DNA from: an uncultured Clostridia bacterium | GTDB lineage: Bacteria; Bacillota; Clostridia; Christensenellales; Aristaeellaceae | Assembly (NCBI GenBank): GCA_934615235.1 | Contig: CAKTTL010000008.1 | Coordinates: 1 to 51,309 of the forward strand | DNA: 51,309 nt | Reading direction: 5' to 3' | The notes under the pieces: generated by a model | Told to the model about the DNA's origin: nothing | What the model saw: only the letters and a program-made list of their open reading frames with translations | Databases searched by the model: none | Part shown: positions 15,835 through 24,388 of the stretch, piece after piece | Position numbering within the stretch: position 1 is the stretch's first letter | How the letters are laid out: every line of letters begins with the position of its first letter | Position numbers and translations under genes: made by a program

Positions 15835-16707
15835 GTGCCGTCAACCCCGAAGCTGCCGGAAACGCCCGCGATTGAAATCGCATCGCTGCGGACATTTTAT
15901 CATTTTCATTTTGCCACGGGCTATGTTTTTCGCGGCGAGCGCCATCCGTTCTGGGAAATGGTATACGTCATCAACGGACAGGTGGACATCGGCGCGGACG
16001 ACCGGGTGCACGCGCTCAGCGCGGGCGATCTGATCTTCCATCAGCCGGACGAATATCACAGCATCTGGGCCAATTACGCGCACGCGCCGGATATGATCGT
16101 CGTCACCTTCGACTGCGACAGCGACGCGATGCGTTATTTTCAAAAACGCTGCCTGCACCTGGGCGAGCCGCAGCGCGCCCGAATCCACGCGCTGCTGGAC
16201 GAAGCGTACCGGGTTTACGGCCCCTCGCTTTCCTCCGGGAAATGGCTCGAGCGCCCTGGCGGCATGGGCGGCGCGTACACGCTGCGCCTGCTTTTGACGG
16301 CGTTTCTGATGAGCCTGCTCGGGAGCGAACCGGCGGCGCAGGGAAAAGAAACGCCGGCCGTTTCCGTCTCCGAAAAGGCCGACGAGGAGCAAATGGAGAA
16401 AGCGATTTCTTTTATGAAGGCGCATTTGCACCGGGAACTGCGCTTCGCCGCCCTCTGCCGTCATATGGGCATGAGCGGCACGGCCGTGAAGGAGCTTTTC
16501 CGCCGCAACTGTGCTTCCTCACCCATCGCCTATTTCGAACGCCTGCGCATGATCGAGGCGCAGAAGCTGATGCGGCAGGGCTGCGTAAGCGTCTCCGCGC
16601 TGGCCGACGCGCTCGGGTTTTCCAGCCCGTCGTATTTTTCCACGCGCTATAAGCATACCACCGGACAGACGCCGAGGGAATATCTGAAAGAAATCGGAGC
16701 GCGGTAA
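15835..16707 (+). CDS. AraC-family transcriptional regulator
   Basis: 290 residues starting at GTG 15835, ten bases after GGAGG. The N-terminus is a cupin sensor ('FWEMVYVINGQVDIGADD', 'AGDLIFHQPDEYHSIWA'). The C-terminal 100 residues hold two HTH motifs ('MGMSGTAVKELFRRN' and 'LGFSSPSYFSTRYKHTTGQTPREY'). It is divergent from the GH109-like and GH2 genes and probably controls them in response to a sugar. A short hairpin lies after the stop. Confidence 0.88.
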   Translation: MPSTPKLPETPAIEIASLRTFYHFHFATGYVFRGERHPFWEMVYVINGQVDIGADDRVHALSAGDLIFHQPDEYHSIWANYAHAPDMIVVTFDCDSDAMRYFQKRCLHLGEPQRARIHALLDEAYRVYGPSLSSGKWLERPGGMGGAYTLRLLLTAFLMSLLGSEPAAQGKETPAVSVSEKADEEQMEKAISFMKAHLHRELRFAALCRHMGMSGTAVKELFRRNCASSPIAYFERLRMIEAQKLMRQGCVSVSALADALGFSSPSYFSTRYKHTTGQTPREYLKEIGAR

Positions 16708-16709
16708 TG

Positions 16710-16726
16710 GGGGCGCAGAGCGCCCC
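16710..16726. terminator. Short GC hairpin between convergent genes, weak
   Basis: GGGGCGC and GCGCCCC pair around AGA. No T-run follows on either strand in the right place, so termination here is doubtful. Confidence 0.3.
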
Positions 16727-16738
16727 TGAAAAAAACGC

Positions 16739-18097
16739 TTACAAATCGAAATACTTCCTGCGCATATCCGACGTCGCGTCGCGCATGGCTTCGATGCGCT
16801 TTTCCGCCTTCGGGTCGCCCACGGCGTATTCGCGCAGCAGTTCGCCCTCAATCGCGCAAAGCCGGTCGTGCAGCGGGAAATAGTGATTCAGCAGGAAGCA
16901 CGCATATTTGACCAGCCGCAGATCGCCGACGATGCGGAACTCGGGACTGATCGTATCCACGGCGACGGAATAAAAATCCTTCACCGAAGAGACAAGCGAA
17001 TCGCGCGTCGCGTCCGGCGCAAAGACGATTGTCGAGCAGATGCGCGCGTTTCGGTTATGTTCGGTAGAGCCGTGCGAATCCGTGCTGCCCACGATCGGAT
17101 ACCGGCAGCCGCGCGCCTGATCCTGATAATAGCGCACGGTCTGGAAGCCGTTATGCTCAAAGTAGTTTTCCCCGCCCAGCACTTCAAACGCATCGAACGG
17201 ATGCTCGCGCATCATCACCTCGAGGAATTCTTCAGGAACCTGAAACACATACTGCCGCCAGTACGGATGCGCGAAAACGCCCAGCCCGTGCCCTTCACGA
17301 ATCTTTTCAAACGCCCACAGGCACGCCGCGTAGCTCAGCCGCGCCGCTTCGCTGTCAAACGGCGCGTCCTTCGCCCGCTCGCGAATCTGACGCTCGTATT
17401 CCTCGCGCGTGAGCACAGGCGGACATTCGCCCGTCGCCGAACGCCACGCCGGATCGTCCCCGCGCTCCGTGTTCTGCGGCAGCCCCTCAACCAGGCCGTT
17501 GACGCTGAAATCGCCGCCAAAGTTGACGATATGAATATCGGTCAGCGGCAGATGCACCTCTTCGCCGGGAATCAGGCTGTAATCCAGCCGCAGCGGCGCA
17601 AATTTCCGAATCACCTCCAGCGAGGGATAATAGCGATGATGATCCGTCACGGTGAAGAAATCGTAGCCCGCCGCGCGGTAATTCGCGCAGACGATATCCG
17701 GCGCTTCGCGCCCGTCCGAACGGCAGGTGTGCATGTGCAGGTCTCCGCGGAAGGGATAGCGCCCGGCCATGTCTCCGGCCAACGCGTAGACGCTCAGGCG
17801 CACGAGCCGCTGACCCGGCTCGGAAAAGATTTCGATGAGGTATTCCTGCTCTGTCGGGAAATCGCACGTCACGCGCAGACAGCCGTCCTCGCCTGGGACC
17901 AGGGAGAATCTGCGGAAGCTCGCCCAGTCCGGATAAAGATTCGGCCGTCCTTCCTCCATCGCGCAGATCTGAACTTCATACGTCCTTCCCGGCGTAAACG
18001 CCGCGTGCAGCCCCAACGGCTGAATGGTAACGGTCCGCTCGCCGCCCGCGAGAAAAACCTTCGGATAAATATCATAATCGTACAGCTCGATTTTCAC
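16739..18097 (-). CDS. PHP-domain phosphoesterase
   Basis: 452 residues, starting at GTG 18097, which overlaps the stop of the transporter gene by four bases (GTGA). AGGAGG lies upstream. Residues 1-110 form a beta-rich N-terminal domain of no known function. The PHP metal site follows: 'GDLHMHT' with His121 and His123, 'VTDHH', 'IPGEEVH', 'VFAHPYW' and 'GSTDSHGS'. All expected metal ligands appear to be present, so it should be an active hydrolase of phosphate esters. The coupling to an organophosphate-type transporter suggests that the imported compound is its substrate. Confidence 0.82.
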   Translation of the reverse strand: MKIELYDYDIYPKVFLAGGERTVTIQPLGLHAAFTPGRTYEVQICAMEEGRPNLYPDWASFRRFSLVPGEDGCLRVTCDFPTEQEYLIEIFSEPGQRLVRLSVYALAGDMAGRYPFRGDLHMHTCRSDGREAPDIVCANYRAAGYDFFTVTDHHRYYPSLEVIRKFAPLRLDYSLIPGEEVHLPLTDIHIVNFGGDFSVNGLVEGLPQNTERGDDPAWRSATGECPPVLTREEYERQIRERAKDAPFDSEAARLSYAACLWAFEKIREGHGLGVFAHPYWRQYVFQVPEEFLEVMMREHPFDAFEVLGGENYFEHNGFQTVRYYQDQARGCRYPIVGSTDSHGSTEHNRNARICSTIVFAPDATRDSLVSSVKDFYSVAVDTISPEFRIVGDLRLVKYACFLLNHYFPLHDRLCAIEGELLREYAVGDPKAEKRIEAMRDATSDMRRKYFDL

Positions 18098-19344
18098 GCC
18101 CGCTCCGCCTCCTCTTTTATCTCGCCCGCGCCGGGCGCTTTGCGGCAAAGCACGCAGACCGCGCCCGCGACGATCATCATCGCAAACCACGAAATCACCG
18201 TCACGTTCCAGCCGTACGCGCTCGAAAGCACGCCGATCAGCCCGCTCGCCAGCGCCGAACCGGCGTATGCAATCGCGTTCAGCGCGCCCGAAACCGTCGC
18301 GGAGCGACCGGCTTTTTCAAACTGCAGCGGCAGGAGATTAATCAGAAGGATATTGACCGCCATCATCATGCTGGTAATCACCGCGAAGCTCAGCACGGTC
18401 ACAATCAGGCTTTCCGTGCCGGCCGTCAGCATCAGCGCCAGCATCGCGGCCGCAATGGCAAAGAAAACCGCCGCGCCCGCCAGCGTGTTCTCCCTCGCCT
18501 TTTTATAAGCGAACTGCGCCAGGTACGCGCCCGTCAGGTTGAAAAGCGGCAGCAGCACGCTCACCAGCGCCGAGAAAGACGTGCTCTTTTCAAACCGTTC
18601 GCTGATATACGTCGGCACCCAGGCGGTCACGCCGTCCTTGATCACCCCGTGCAGCACGACCGGGATCACTGCCACCAGCAGCACCGGCACCGCAATCAGC
18701 TGTTTGAGAGGCATGGCGTTCTGCTGCGGCTTCGCCGCGCTTTCATTCGCCTCAACCACAACCGTCGCGCGCCGCGTAATGCCCGGATAGGCCAGCAGCC
18801 ACAGCGCGCCCGACGCGCACAACGCCAAACCCGGCGCCCAGAACGCCGCGCCCCAGTTGACATACTTGATAAGGAGCGCGCTCATCGCATATGAAAGCAG
18901 CGTGCCCGCCGCCATCGAGGACGCGATATTGACCGTGCCGCTGATCTTATCCTCATGCTGCATCCATTTGACCATCGCAAAAAGCAGCGACGGCCAGAGC
19001 ATCGACATGCAGAAACCCGTCGCCAGCCGCAGCGCGAACATCGCCCCGAACGAGCGCGCAAACGAAAACGCGATGTTCAGCACGCCGCCGCCAATCGCCC
19101 CAGCCGCAGCGAACCAGCGCGGCGAAACCTTTTCAGCCAGCATGCCGTTGATGAGCTGCCCCGTCGCGTAGGCCACGAGAAAAGCCGTGTTCACCCAGCC
19201 CGCCTGCGCCTTGGTCATCACCGTGCCGATCAATTCGTTCATCACCGACGAATAGTTCAGCCTTCCCAGATAGGAACAGAAATAAATCAGCCAGCAGATG
19301 CAGAAAAGCTGCATCGCGCCTTTTTTGTCCAACCGCTCGTTCAT
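18094..19344 (-). CDS. MFS transporter, organophosphate:phosphate antiporter type
   Basis: 416 residues with twelve predicted membrane segments. The N-terminal 'YFCSYLGRLNYSSVM' resembles the UhpT/GlpT/PgtP (OPA) family, which exchanges sugar or glycerol phosphates for phosphate. Both ends overlap neighbours by four bases (ATGA with the DeoR gene, GTGA with the PHP gene), showing strict co-translation. The substrate is inferred to be a phosphorylated sugar or related compound because the operon also has a DeoR regulator and a PHP phosphoesterase. Confidence 0.82.
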   Translation of the reverse strand: MNERLDKKGAMQLFCICWLIYFCSYLGRLNYSSVMNELIGTVMTKAQAGWVNTAFLVAYATGQLINGMLAEKVSPRWFAAAGAIGGGVLNIAFSFARSFGAMFALRLATGFCMSMLWPSLLFAMVKWMQHEDKISGTVNIASSMAAGTLLSYAMSALLIKYVNWGAAFWAPGLALCASGALWLLAYPGITRRATVVVEANESAAKPQQNAMPLKQLIAVPVLLVAVIPVVLHGVIKDGVTAWVPTYISERFEKSTSFSALVSVLLPLFNLTGAYLAQFAYKKARENTLAGAAVFFAIAAAMLALMLTAGTESLIVTVLSFAVITSMMMAVNILLINLLPLQFEKAGRSATVSGALNAIAYAGSALASGLIGVLSSAYGWNVTVISWFAMMIVAGAVCVLCRKAPGAGEIKEEAERA

Positions 19345-20135
19345 GCCTTTTTCTCCCCCAATACGATAACTTCAACCCCGTCGCCCTGCAGCCGCGTCAG
19401 CGTTTCCCGCGGGATTTCGTGCGTGTCGTCGGTAATCAGCATATCGACCTCGCTGTAGTCGATATACTGATACAACGACGTGCGCGTAAACTTCGCGCTC
19501 TCGCACAGAAGCACCACGCTGGACGCGCGCTCCGCCATCCGCCTGCTCACCCGTCCTTCTTCAAGGTTCCAAACCATCGCGCCGTTTTCCGCCAGCGCCG
19601 ACGCGCCGATGAACGCGCGCTTGAAACGGTAGCGCGCCGCTTCTTCCTCCGTAATCGCGCCGCATGCGGCCAGATTCTCGCAATTCATCTCTCCGCCGAG
19701 CAGCACGACGCGCCCCGAAATCCGCCCCTGCTGAATTCGCTCGCTCAGCGCGGCGGCCGCGGGAAGAAAGTTCGTGACGGCAATCAGATTCTGCTGACCG
19801 GAAAGCGCGAGCGCAAGCTGCTCCGCGCAGCAACTGTCGTCCATGGCGATAATATCGCCATCGCCGACAAGCCCCGCCGCATATTCGCCAATGCGCCGTT
19901 TCTCCTCCGCATCCAGCAGGCGGCGCACGACATACGCATTCTCGCTGCTGGGCAGGCGCAGCTCCGTCGCGCCGCCATGCACGCGTTTGAGCTTCCCTTC
20001 CCGCGCAAGCGCGCGAATATCGCGCCGGATCGTCTCCTCCGACACGCCGTATTCCGCCGCAAGCTGCACCGTATAAACCCGCCCGTCGCGGCGTACCCGC
20101 TCCAGAATCCGCTCCGCCCGTTCGACCGTTTGCAT
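19341..20135 (-). CDS. DeoR-family transcriptional regulator
   Basis: 264 residues. The winged HTH is at the N-terminus ('YTVQLAAEYGVSEETIRRD', then 'KLKRVHGGA'), and the C-terminal DeoRC domain shows 'IGEYAAGLVGDGDIIAMDDSC'. These proteins usually sense phosphorylated sugars. ATG 20135 is chosen because AAGGAGG lies six bases upstream. The longer frame begins in the leader. It heads the operon with the MFS transporter and PHP enzyme and likely autoregulates. Confidence 0.9.
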   Translation of the reverse strand: MQTVERAERILERVRRDGRVYTVQLAAEYGVSEETIRRDIRALAREGKLKRVHGGATELRLPSSENAYVVRRLLDAEEKRRIGEYAAGLVGDGDIIAMDDSCCAEQLALALSGQQNLIAVTNFLPAAAALSERIQQGRISGRVVLLGGEMNCENLAACGAITEEEAARYRFKRAFIGASALAENGAMVWNLEEGRVSRRMAERASSVVLLCESAKFTRTSLYQYIDYSEVDMLITDDTHEIPRETLTRLQGDGVEVIVLGEKKA

Positions 20136-20170
20136 GGTTTGCCTCCTTAAATCGGTCATTATTCCAACAC

Positions 20171-20199
20171 ATAATAGCACGAAACGGTAAGAATATCAA
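20171..20199 (-). promoter_or_regulatory. Promoter of the DeoR operon
   Basis: On the minus strand TTGATA (20199-20194), 17 bases, TATTAT (20176-20171). Confidence 0.65.
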
Positions 20200-20211
20200 C
20201 ATAAAAACAAC

Positions 20212-20246
20212 AAAAAAAGGAGCCCCGCTCGTATGAGCCAGGCTCC
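20212..20246 (-). terminator. Intrinsic terminator after the DppA-like gene
   Basis: On the minus strand GGAGCC pairs with GGCTCC and is followed by seven T residues, 13 bases after the stop codon. Confidence 0.8.
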
Positions 20247-20259
20247 GTTCCTTCTTCGT

Positions 20260-21096
20260 TTACGCGTTATGCACCGTCTGCACGATTCCGCGTTCCGCCC
20301 ACACGCCGCCGTACATATCGGACAGCCGCGCGTAATTCGTTTCCACGGTATACCCGTCGATGCGCTTCGCGCCGTATTGAAGCGCAGCTTCATCCGCATC
20401 CGGCACAAACTTGTATGTCAGATCGATCTTGTAGCGCTCTTCCAGCTTCATCAGCGGGAAATGTTCGCCGTTTTTCAGCCGTTCAACGGCACGGCGCATA
20501 TGTTCGCAAACCGTTTTCTGGCCGTTCGCCGCAGACATGCACAGCGCCTGCTGGCGGCCAAGCCCCTGCTTGACGCAGGCGAACTCCACCGCTTCCCCAA
20601 GGAAAATGCGCGCCTCTGTGCGCAGCTTATCGTCGCCGCTGACCATGATCACAGGAACGCCCGCTTCGGCGGCCAGCGTCGCGTCGATCGCCAGCTCGCC
20701 CCAGGGCGTACCGTTCACGGTAAACTTATGCCAGCTGGCGCTGGACATCGTGTGCTCGAGCGTCGCCTCCAGCGTACCGTTCATCGCGTGATAGCCCAGA
20801 AGAACCATGCCGTCTACCGTCTTATCCAGGAACGCAAAGCGCGGCGACCGCGGCGCGCCCTCGAGCAGCATCGCCCGCGGATCCACCTCCGGGATAATCA
20901 GATTGTTCGACCCGCCGTGCATATCGGCGACGATCACCTCGTCCGCGCCGCCCTCGAACGCGCCGCGCACCGCCGCGTTCACATCGTCCGTCAAAAGCCG
21001 CCGGCCTTCCGCATACAGCCGGCCGTCCCGCTTCACATGCTCCGGACTGTTGATCCCGCTGATGCCTTCCATGTCTACGCTGATATAGATTTTCAT
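20260..21096 (-). CDS. DppA-like M55 D-aminopeptidase
   Basis: 278 residues. The start 'MKIYISVDMEGISG' is diagnostic for family M55, giving the zinc ligands Asp8 and Glu10. 'VADMHGGSNN', 'LLGYHAMNG' and 'LEHTMSS' supply the expected His and Glu residues. The family removes N-terminal D-amino acids from peptides in the cytoplasm, often to recycle wall peptides. ATG 21096 follows GAGGA. The gene lies 93 bases after a YesN-type regulator on the same strand with no clear promoter between, so it may be in that operon. A link with the sugar importer is not obvious. Confidence 0.85.
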   Translation of the reverse strand: MKIYISVDMEGISGINSPEHVKRDGRLYAEGRRLLTDDVNAAVRGAFEGGADEVIVADMHGGSNNLIIPEVDPRAMLLEGAPRSPRFAFLDKTVDGMVLLGYHAMNGTLEATLEHTMSSASWHKFTVNGTPWGELAIDATLAAEAGVPVIMVSGDDKLRTEARIFLGEAVEFACVKQGLGRQQALCMSAANGQKTVCEHMRRAVERLKNGEHFPLMKLEERYKIDLTYKFVPDADEAALQYGAKRIDGYTVETNYARLSDMYGGVWAERGIVQTVHNA

Positions 21097-21189
21097 TTGG
21101 ATGTTCCTCGCATTTTCTGCATTTTGCAATGGTTCGGGGAATATTCGACGTTAGGAGAAGATGTTCCTTCCATTGCCTCTCCGCTTTTT

Positions 21190-22419
21190 CTATTCTTCCG
21201 CGGGCTCGTTTGTAATTTTTTCGCGCAGCTGCTGCGGCGTTATCCCGGACTCCTGTTTAATGAAATGATTAAAATAGGATCGCGAACTGAACCCCAGCAT
21301 CCGAGAAATATCCTGCAGCGACAGCGACATATCCAGCAGCAGTTCCTTCGCCTTTCGCATCCGCCGTACAGCCACATACCGACTGATTGTCGTTCCCGTT
21401 CGCTGTTTGAAAATGCCCGATAAATACTGTGCGTTATATCCGCTCAGCGCAGACAAGCGCATCAGCGAAACATCCGAGCAGATATTCTCATCAATATAAT
21501 GGCGCAGCCAGCCAATCGTCATGCCGACGATATCTTCCGTATCCGTCACCGTCTCGTCACTCATTACCCGATAAAGCACGCCGTCTTTCCCGTCCGCTAT
21601 GCGTGCGCGCTGCGTTCCCGCCTTCTGATACGCTTCAAAAACGGAGCAGCTTTCCGCCTCAAACGGCTGCATAATCATAGAAAGCGTCGCCCCGAACGTC
21701 GCCTGGCAGGACACCTGCGCCATCTCAATCTGGCCGAAAAGACGCGTTTCCTGCTGCGTGCCATCCGCGAACTTTACAAGCCAGACAATGCAATTTTCCG
21801 CCGGTCTGGCATAGCAAAGCGATTCAACAACATCCTGCAGATAATAACGCATCAGCTCGTGCAGCGCTTCCACGCGCACGCGCTTTTTCCCATCGTCCGG
21901 CACGCATAAAAGCAGGCAGTATTTTCCGCCCGGCAGACGCGTCGTCTCCTCAGCGTTCGCCTTCAACGCCTGCGAAAGCTGCGGAGAAAATCCCTCCGCG
22001 CTCTGCGCGGAAAAAACCTGCTCCTTCAGGCGCAGGCTTTCGTTGATTTCTCGCAGCACCATCAGAATCTTCTCAAGCAGCACATCGTCCTCTTCTGTTT
22101 TCAGCAGGTAATTGGCCAGGTGATACTGGATTGCCTGATAGGCATACTGAAAGCTTGGATACGCCGTCAGGAAGATGGTACGGCATTGCGGCCATCGCCG
22201 GTTGATCTCCTTCAAAAGCTCTATCCCGTTCATGCCCGGCATTTCAATATCACTGATTACCAAATCAATTCTGCCCTCGCTGAGAACCTGCAGCGCCGCC
22301 TTCGCGCTGGACGCACAGTATATATCCAGCGCAAATTCGTCGGACTGCTCCAGCAGGCTGGTCATCGCGTCGATCACATGCGGTTCATCGTCTACCAGCA
22401 ATACGCGCAGGTTATTCAT
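21190..22419 (-). CDS. YesN-type response regulator with AraC DNA-binding domain
   Basis: 409 residues. The receiver domain has Asp10-Asp11 and phospho-acceptor Asp57 in 'LVISDIEMPGMNG'. The middle of about 170 residues is a variable linker. The C-terminal 100 residues form an AraC double HTH ('LSALSGYNAQYLSGIFKQRTG', 'LGFSSRSYFNHFIKQESGITPQQL'). The start overlaps the kinase gene by eight bases. It is the natural activator of the divergent importer/glycyl radical operon, whose promoter has 20-base-period direct repeats. Confidence 0.92.
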   Translation of the reverse strand: MNNLRVLLVDDEPHVIDAMTSLLEQSDEFALDIYCASSAKAALQVLSEGRIDLVISDIEMPGMNGIELLKEINRRWPQCRTIFLTAYPSFQYAYQAIQYHLANYLLKTEEDDVLLEKILMVLREINESLRLKEQVFSAQSAEGFSPQLSQALKANAEETTRLPGGKYCLLLCVPDDGKKRVRVEALHELMRYYLQDVVESLCYARPAENCIVWLVKFADGTQQETRLFGQIEMAQVSCQATFGATLSMIMQPFEAESCSVFEAYQKAGTQRARIADGKDGVLYRVMSDETVTDTEDIVGMTIGWLRHYIDENICSDVSLMRLSALSGYNAQYLSGIFKQRTGTTISRYVAVRRMRKAKELLLDMSLSLQDISRMLGFSSRSYFNHFIKQESGITPQQLREKITNEPAEE

Positions 22420-24190
22420 TTTCGCCGCTTCCTCCCTTTTTCGGAATCACAATCGCCGCGCAGAAGCCGCCAAGTTCGCTGCGCGAAACCTCGAGCCGCC
22501 CCTGCGGACCGTAATGCAGCACCAGCCGCTGATGGATATTCGTCAGCCCGCTCGTCTCAGAAAAAGCCGCCTGTTCTCCGAGCATGGCGCTGACGCGCGC
22601 GATGTCCTCATCACGCAGGCCGCTGCCGTTATCCTCTACCCGCAGGCGCAAATCGCACGCGTCGTTCTCGATGCGCAGGCGGATTCGGCGCTTCTCGCCG
22701 TCCTCCCATCGGCTATGCGCCAGAACGTTTTCCAAAAGCGGCTGCAGCGTCAGTCGAAGCATCGGAAATGCACGCAGTTCCTCCGGCAGCGGATCGATTT
22801 CCAGCTTCAGCACGTCTTCGAACCGCATCTTCTGGATGCCCAAATAATCACATGCATGGTTGTATTCCTCCTCCAGCGTGGCGGTATCGCTGTCATTATC
22901 GGTAATATATTGAAAATACCGGCCCAGACACCCCAGAAATTTTTCGCACGCCAGGCGGTTGTCCGCGCGCACCATATGGCGCAGCAGGAAAAAGCTGTTA
23001 TAAAGGAAATGCGGATTGATCTGCGCCTGCAGCTGTTTGAACTGCGCGCGCTGCAGGCGAATCGTATGCTCGTAGTTATCCGTGATGAGCGACTGAATCT
23101 GCTGGTTCATGCTGTTGAATCGCGCAAACAGGGCGCGGTATTCGGCGGCAAGCTTGCCGCCGTTCAGGCGCGTGTCAAACCGTCCCTTGCCCGTATCGTC
23201 CAGCGCGCGCAGCAGGTCATGCGCCGGGACGGCGATCTGCCGATGCACGCACATGCACAAAACGACGATTACGCTCAGGCACAGCACGACGAAGCCGATG
23301 ATGAACCGCTGGAAAACCGAAGGGATATATTCCAGATCGCGCGTGGAAAGCAGCTGGCAAAATGTCGCATGCAAAAGCGTGGAATGGCTGGCAACCAGCG
23401 TATACGCACCTTCCTGCAGGCGGACGCTGCAGGTGAATACACGTTCATTTTCGGCGTGCACCAGCGCGTCCTTCAGCCGCGCCGCATCCTCGCTGTCCGG
23501 CGTGCGTCCGTCGCTGAAAAGCATCGTCCCGGATGCATGATCATATTGTAAAGACCTCTTGTTTTTCGTCGTGCCGAAGGAGGAAAGCCGCGTGACCAGC
23601 TCGTCCTCATTCAGGATGATTTCCATATAATAAGCGGGCAGCTTTTCCGCCGTCACCTCCCCGTACGGCTTTGCCGTACCGACAAAATATTCCCCGTCAA
23701 TACAGCAAAAACCCGCTCCCTGCGACATGAACGCCTGGATGCGCGAAGCGCTCTGTTCCGGCGAAACGAAAAGAATCGAGCGCGCTTTGTCCACGGAAAG
23801 CATTACGCCCGCCCGCGGATAATACAGCCGGATGGCTTCAATCAGCGCGTTCGTGTCTTTCGCGACGGAAAGCAGATCGAAAATCCTGTCGGCATTTTCA
23901 TAATATTCGTTCGACGAATATGTTTTCGAATAAACGAAAAACTTCGTCACGTCGTTTGTATTGAGCAGATACTGAATCTGCGAGGAAATGAGCGAAATGC
24001 TGCTGTTAAAATCATCCCGCAGATACGTGACGTTCGCCGCGGCCGTCTCCGTCAGTTCCTTACGCACTACGCGCGTGCTCCACGAATACATGCCCGTCTG
24101 ACTGACAAGCAGCGGGATAATGCACAGCGTAAACATTGCCATAATCCGAAAAAAGATACTGTTGATAAAACGGGAAGCCCTCTCTCGCAC
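22412..24190 (-). CDS. YesM-type sensor histidine kinase
   Basis: 592 residues, starting at GTG 24190 after GGGAGAGG. A membrane segment at about 12-32 and another near 290-312 flank an extracellular sensor region of about 250 residues. A HAMP-like linker follows. The His_kinase domain has 'QAQINPHFLYNSF' with His394, and the ATPase domain shows 'LLENVLAHSRW' and 'VEDNGSGLRDED'. The class senses extracellular or binding-protein-bound sugars. It partners the overlapping YesN gene and faces the importer operon it probably controls. Confidence 0.92.
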   Translation of the reverse strand: MRERASRFINSIFFRIMAMFTLCIIPLLVSQTGMYSWSTRVVRKELTETAAANVTYLRDDFNSSISLISSQIQYLLNTNDVTKFFVYSKTYSSNEYYENADRIFDLLSVAKDTNALIEAIRLYYPRAGVMLSVDKARSILFVSPEQSASRIQAFMSQGAGFCCIDGEYFVGTAKPYGEVTAEKLPAYYMEIILNEDELVTRLSSFGTTKNKRSLQYDHASGTMLFSDGRTPDSEDAARLKDALVHAENERVFTCSVRLQEGAYTLVASHSTLLHATFCQLLSTRDLEYIPSVFQRFIIGFVVLCLSVIVVLCMCVHRQIAVPAHDLLRALDDTGKGRFDTRLNGGKLAAEYRALFARFNSMNQQIQSLITDNYEHTIRLQRAQFKQLQAQINPHFLYNSFFLLRHMVRADNRLACEKFLGCLGRYFQYITDNDSDTATLEEEYNHACDYLGIQKMRFEDVLKLEIDPLPEELRAFPMLRLTLQPLLENVLAHSRWEDGEKRRIRLRIENDACDLRLRVEDNGSGLRDEDIARVSAMLGEQAAFSETSGLTNIHQRLVLHYGPQGRLEVSRSELGGFCAAIVIPKKGGSGENE

Positions 24191-24267
24191 CGAATCCTCT
24201 CCCTTCGCAGATTATTATAGTGAGAACCGCGCAATTTTTCCAGACCGCATTGTTGAATTTCGAAGAG

Positions 24268-24305
24268 AATCTGAAAATATCGCAACAAATCTGAAGATTT
24301 TGCAA
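24268..24305 (+). promoter_or_regulatory. Tandem 18-base repeats, probable YesN-type activator site
   Basis: AATCTGAAAATATCGCAA (24268-24285) and AATCTGAAGATTTTGCAA (24288-24305) match at 15 of 18 positions with a 20-base period. The second copy abuts the -35 region of the importer promoter, the usual arrangement for AraC-type activators that contact RNA polymerase. Confidence 0.6.
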
Positions 24306-24334
24306 TTTTCAGCGGCAGAGTTTTGCGCTATATT
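24306..24334 (+). promoter_or_regulatory. Promoter of the importer/glycyl radical enzyme operon
   Basis: TTTTCA (24306-24311), 17 bases, TATATT (24329-24334). The weak -35 fits an activator-dependent promoter. Confidence 0.5.
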
Positions 24335-24388
24335 TTAAGAAAGGCTTCTGCAGAGCCGCCTTTCAAAAATTGACAAGGAGGGAACCCC

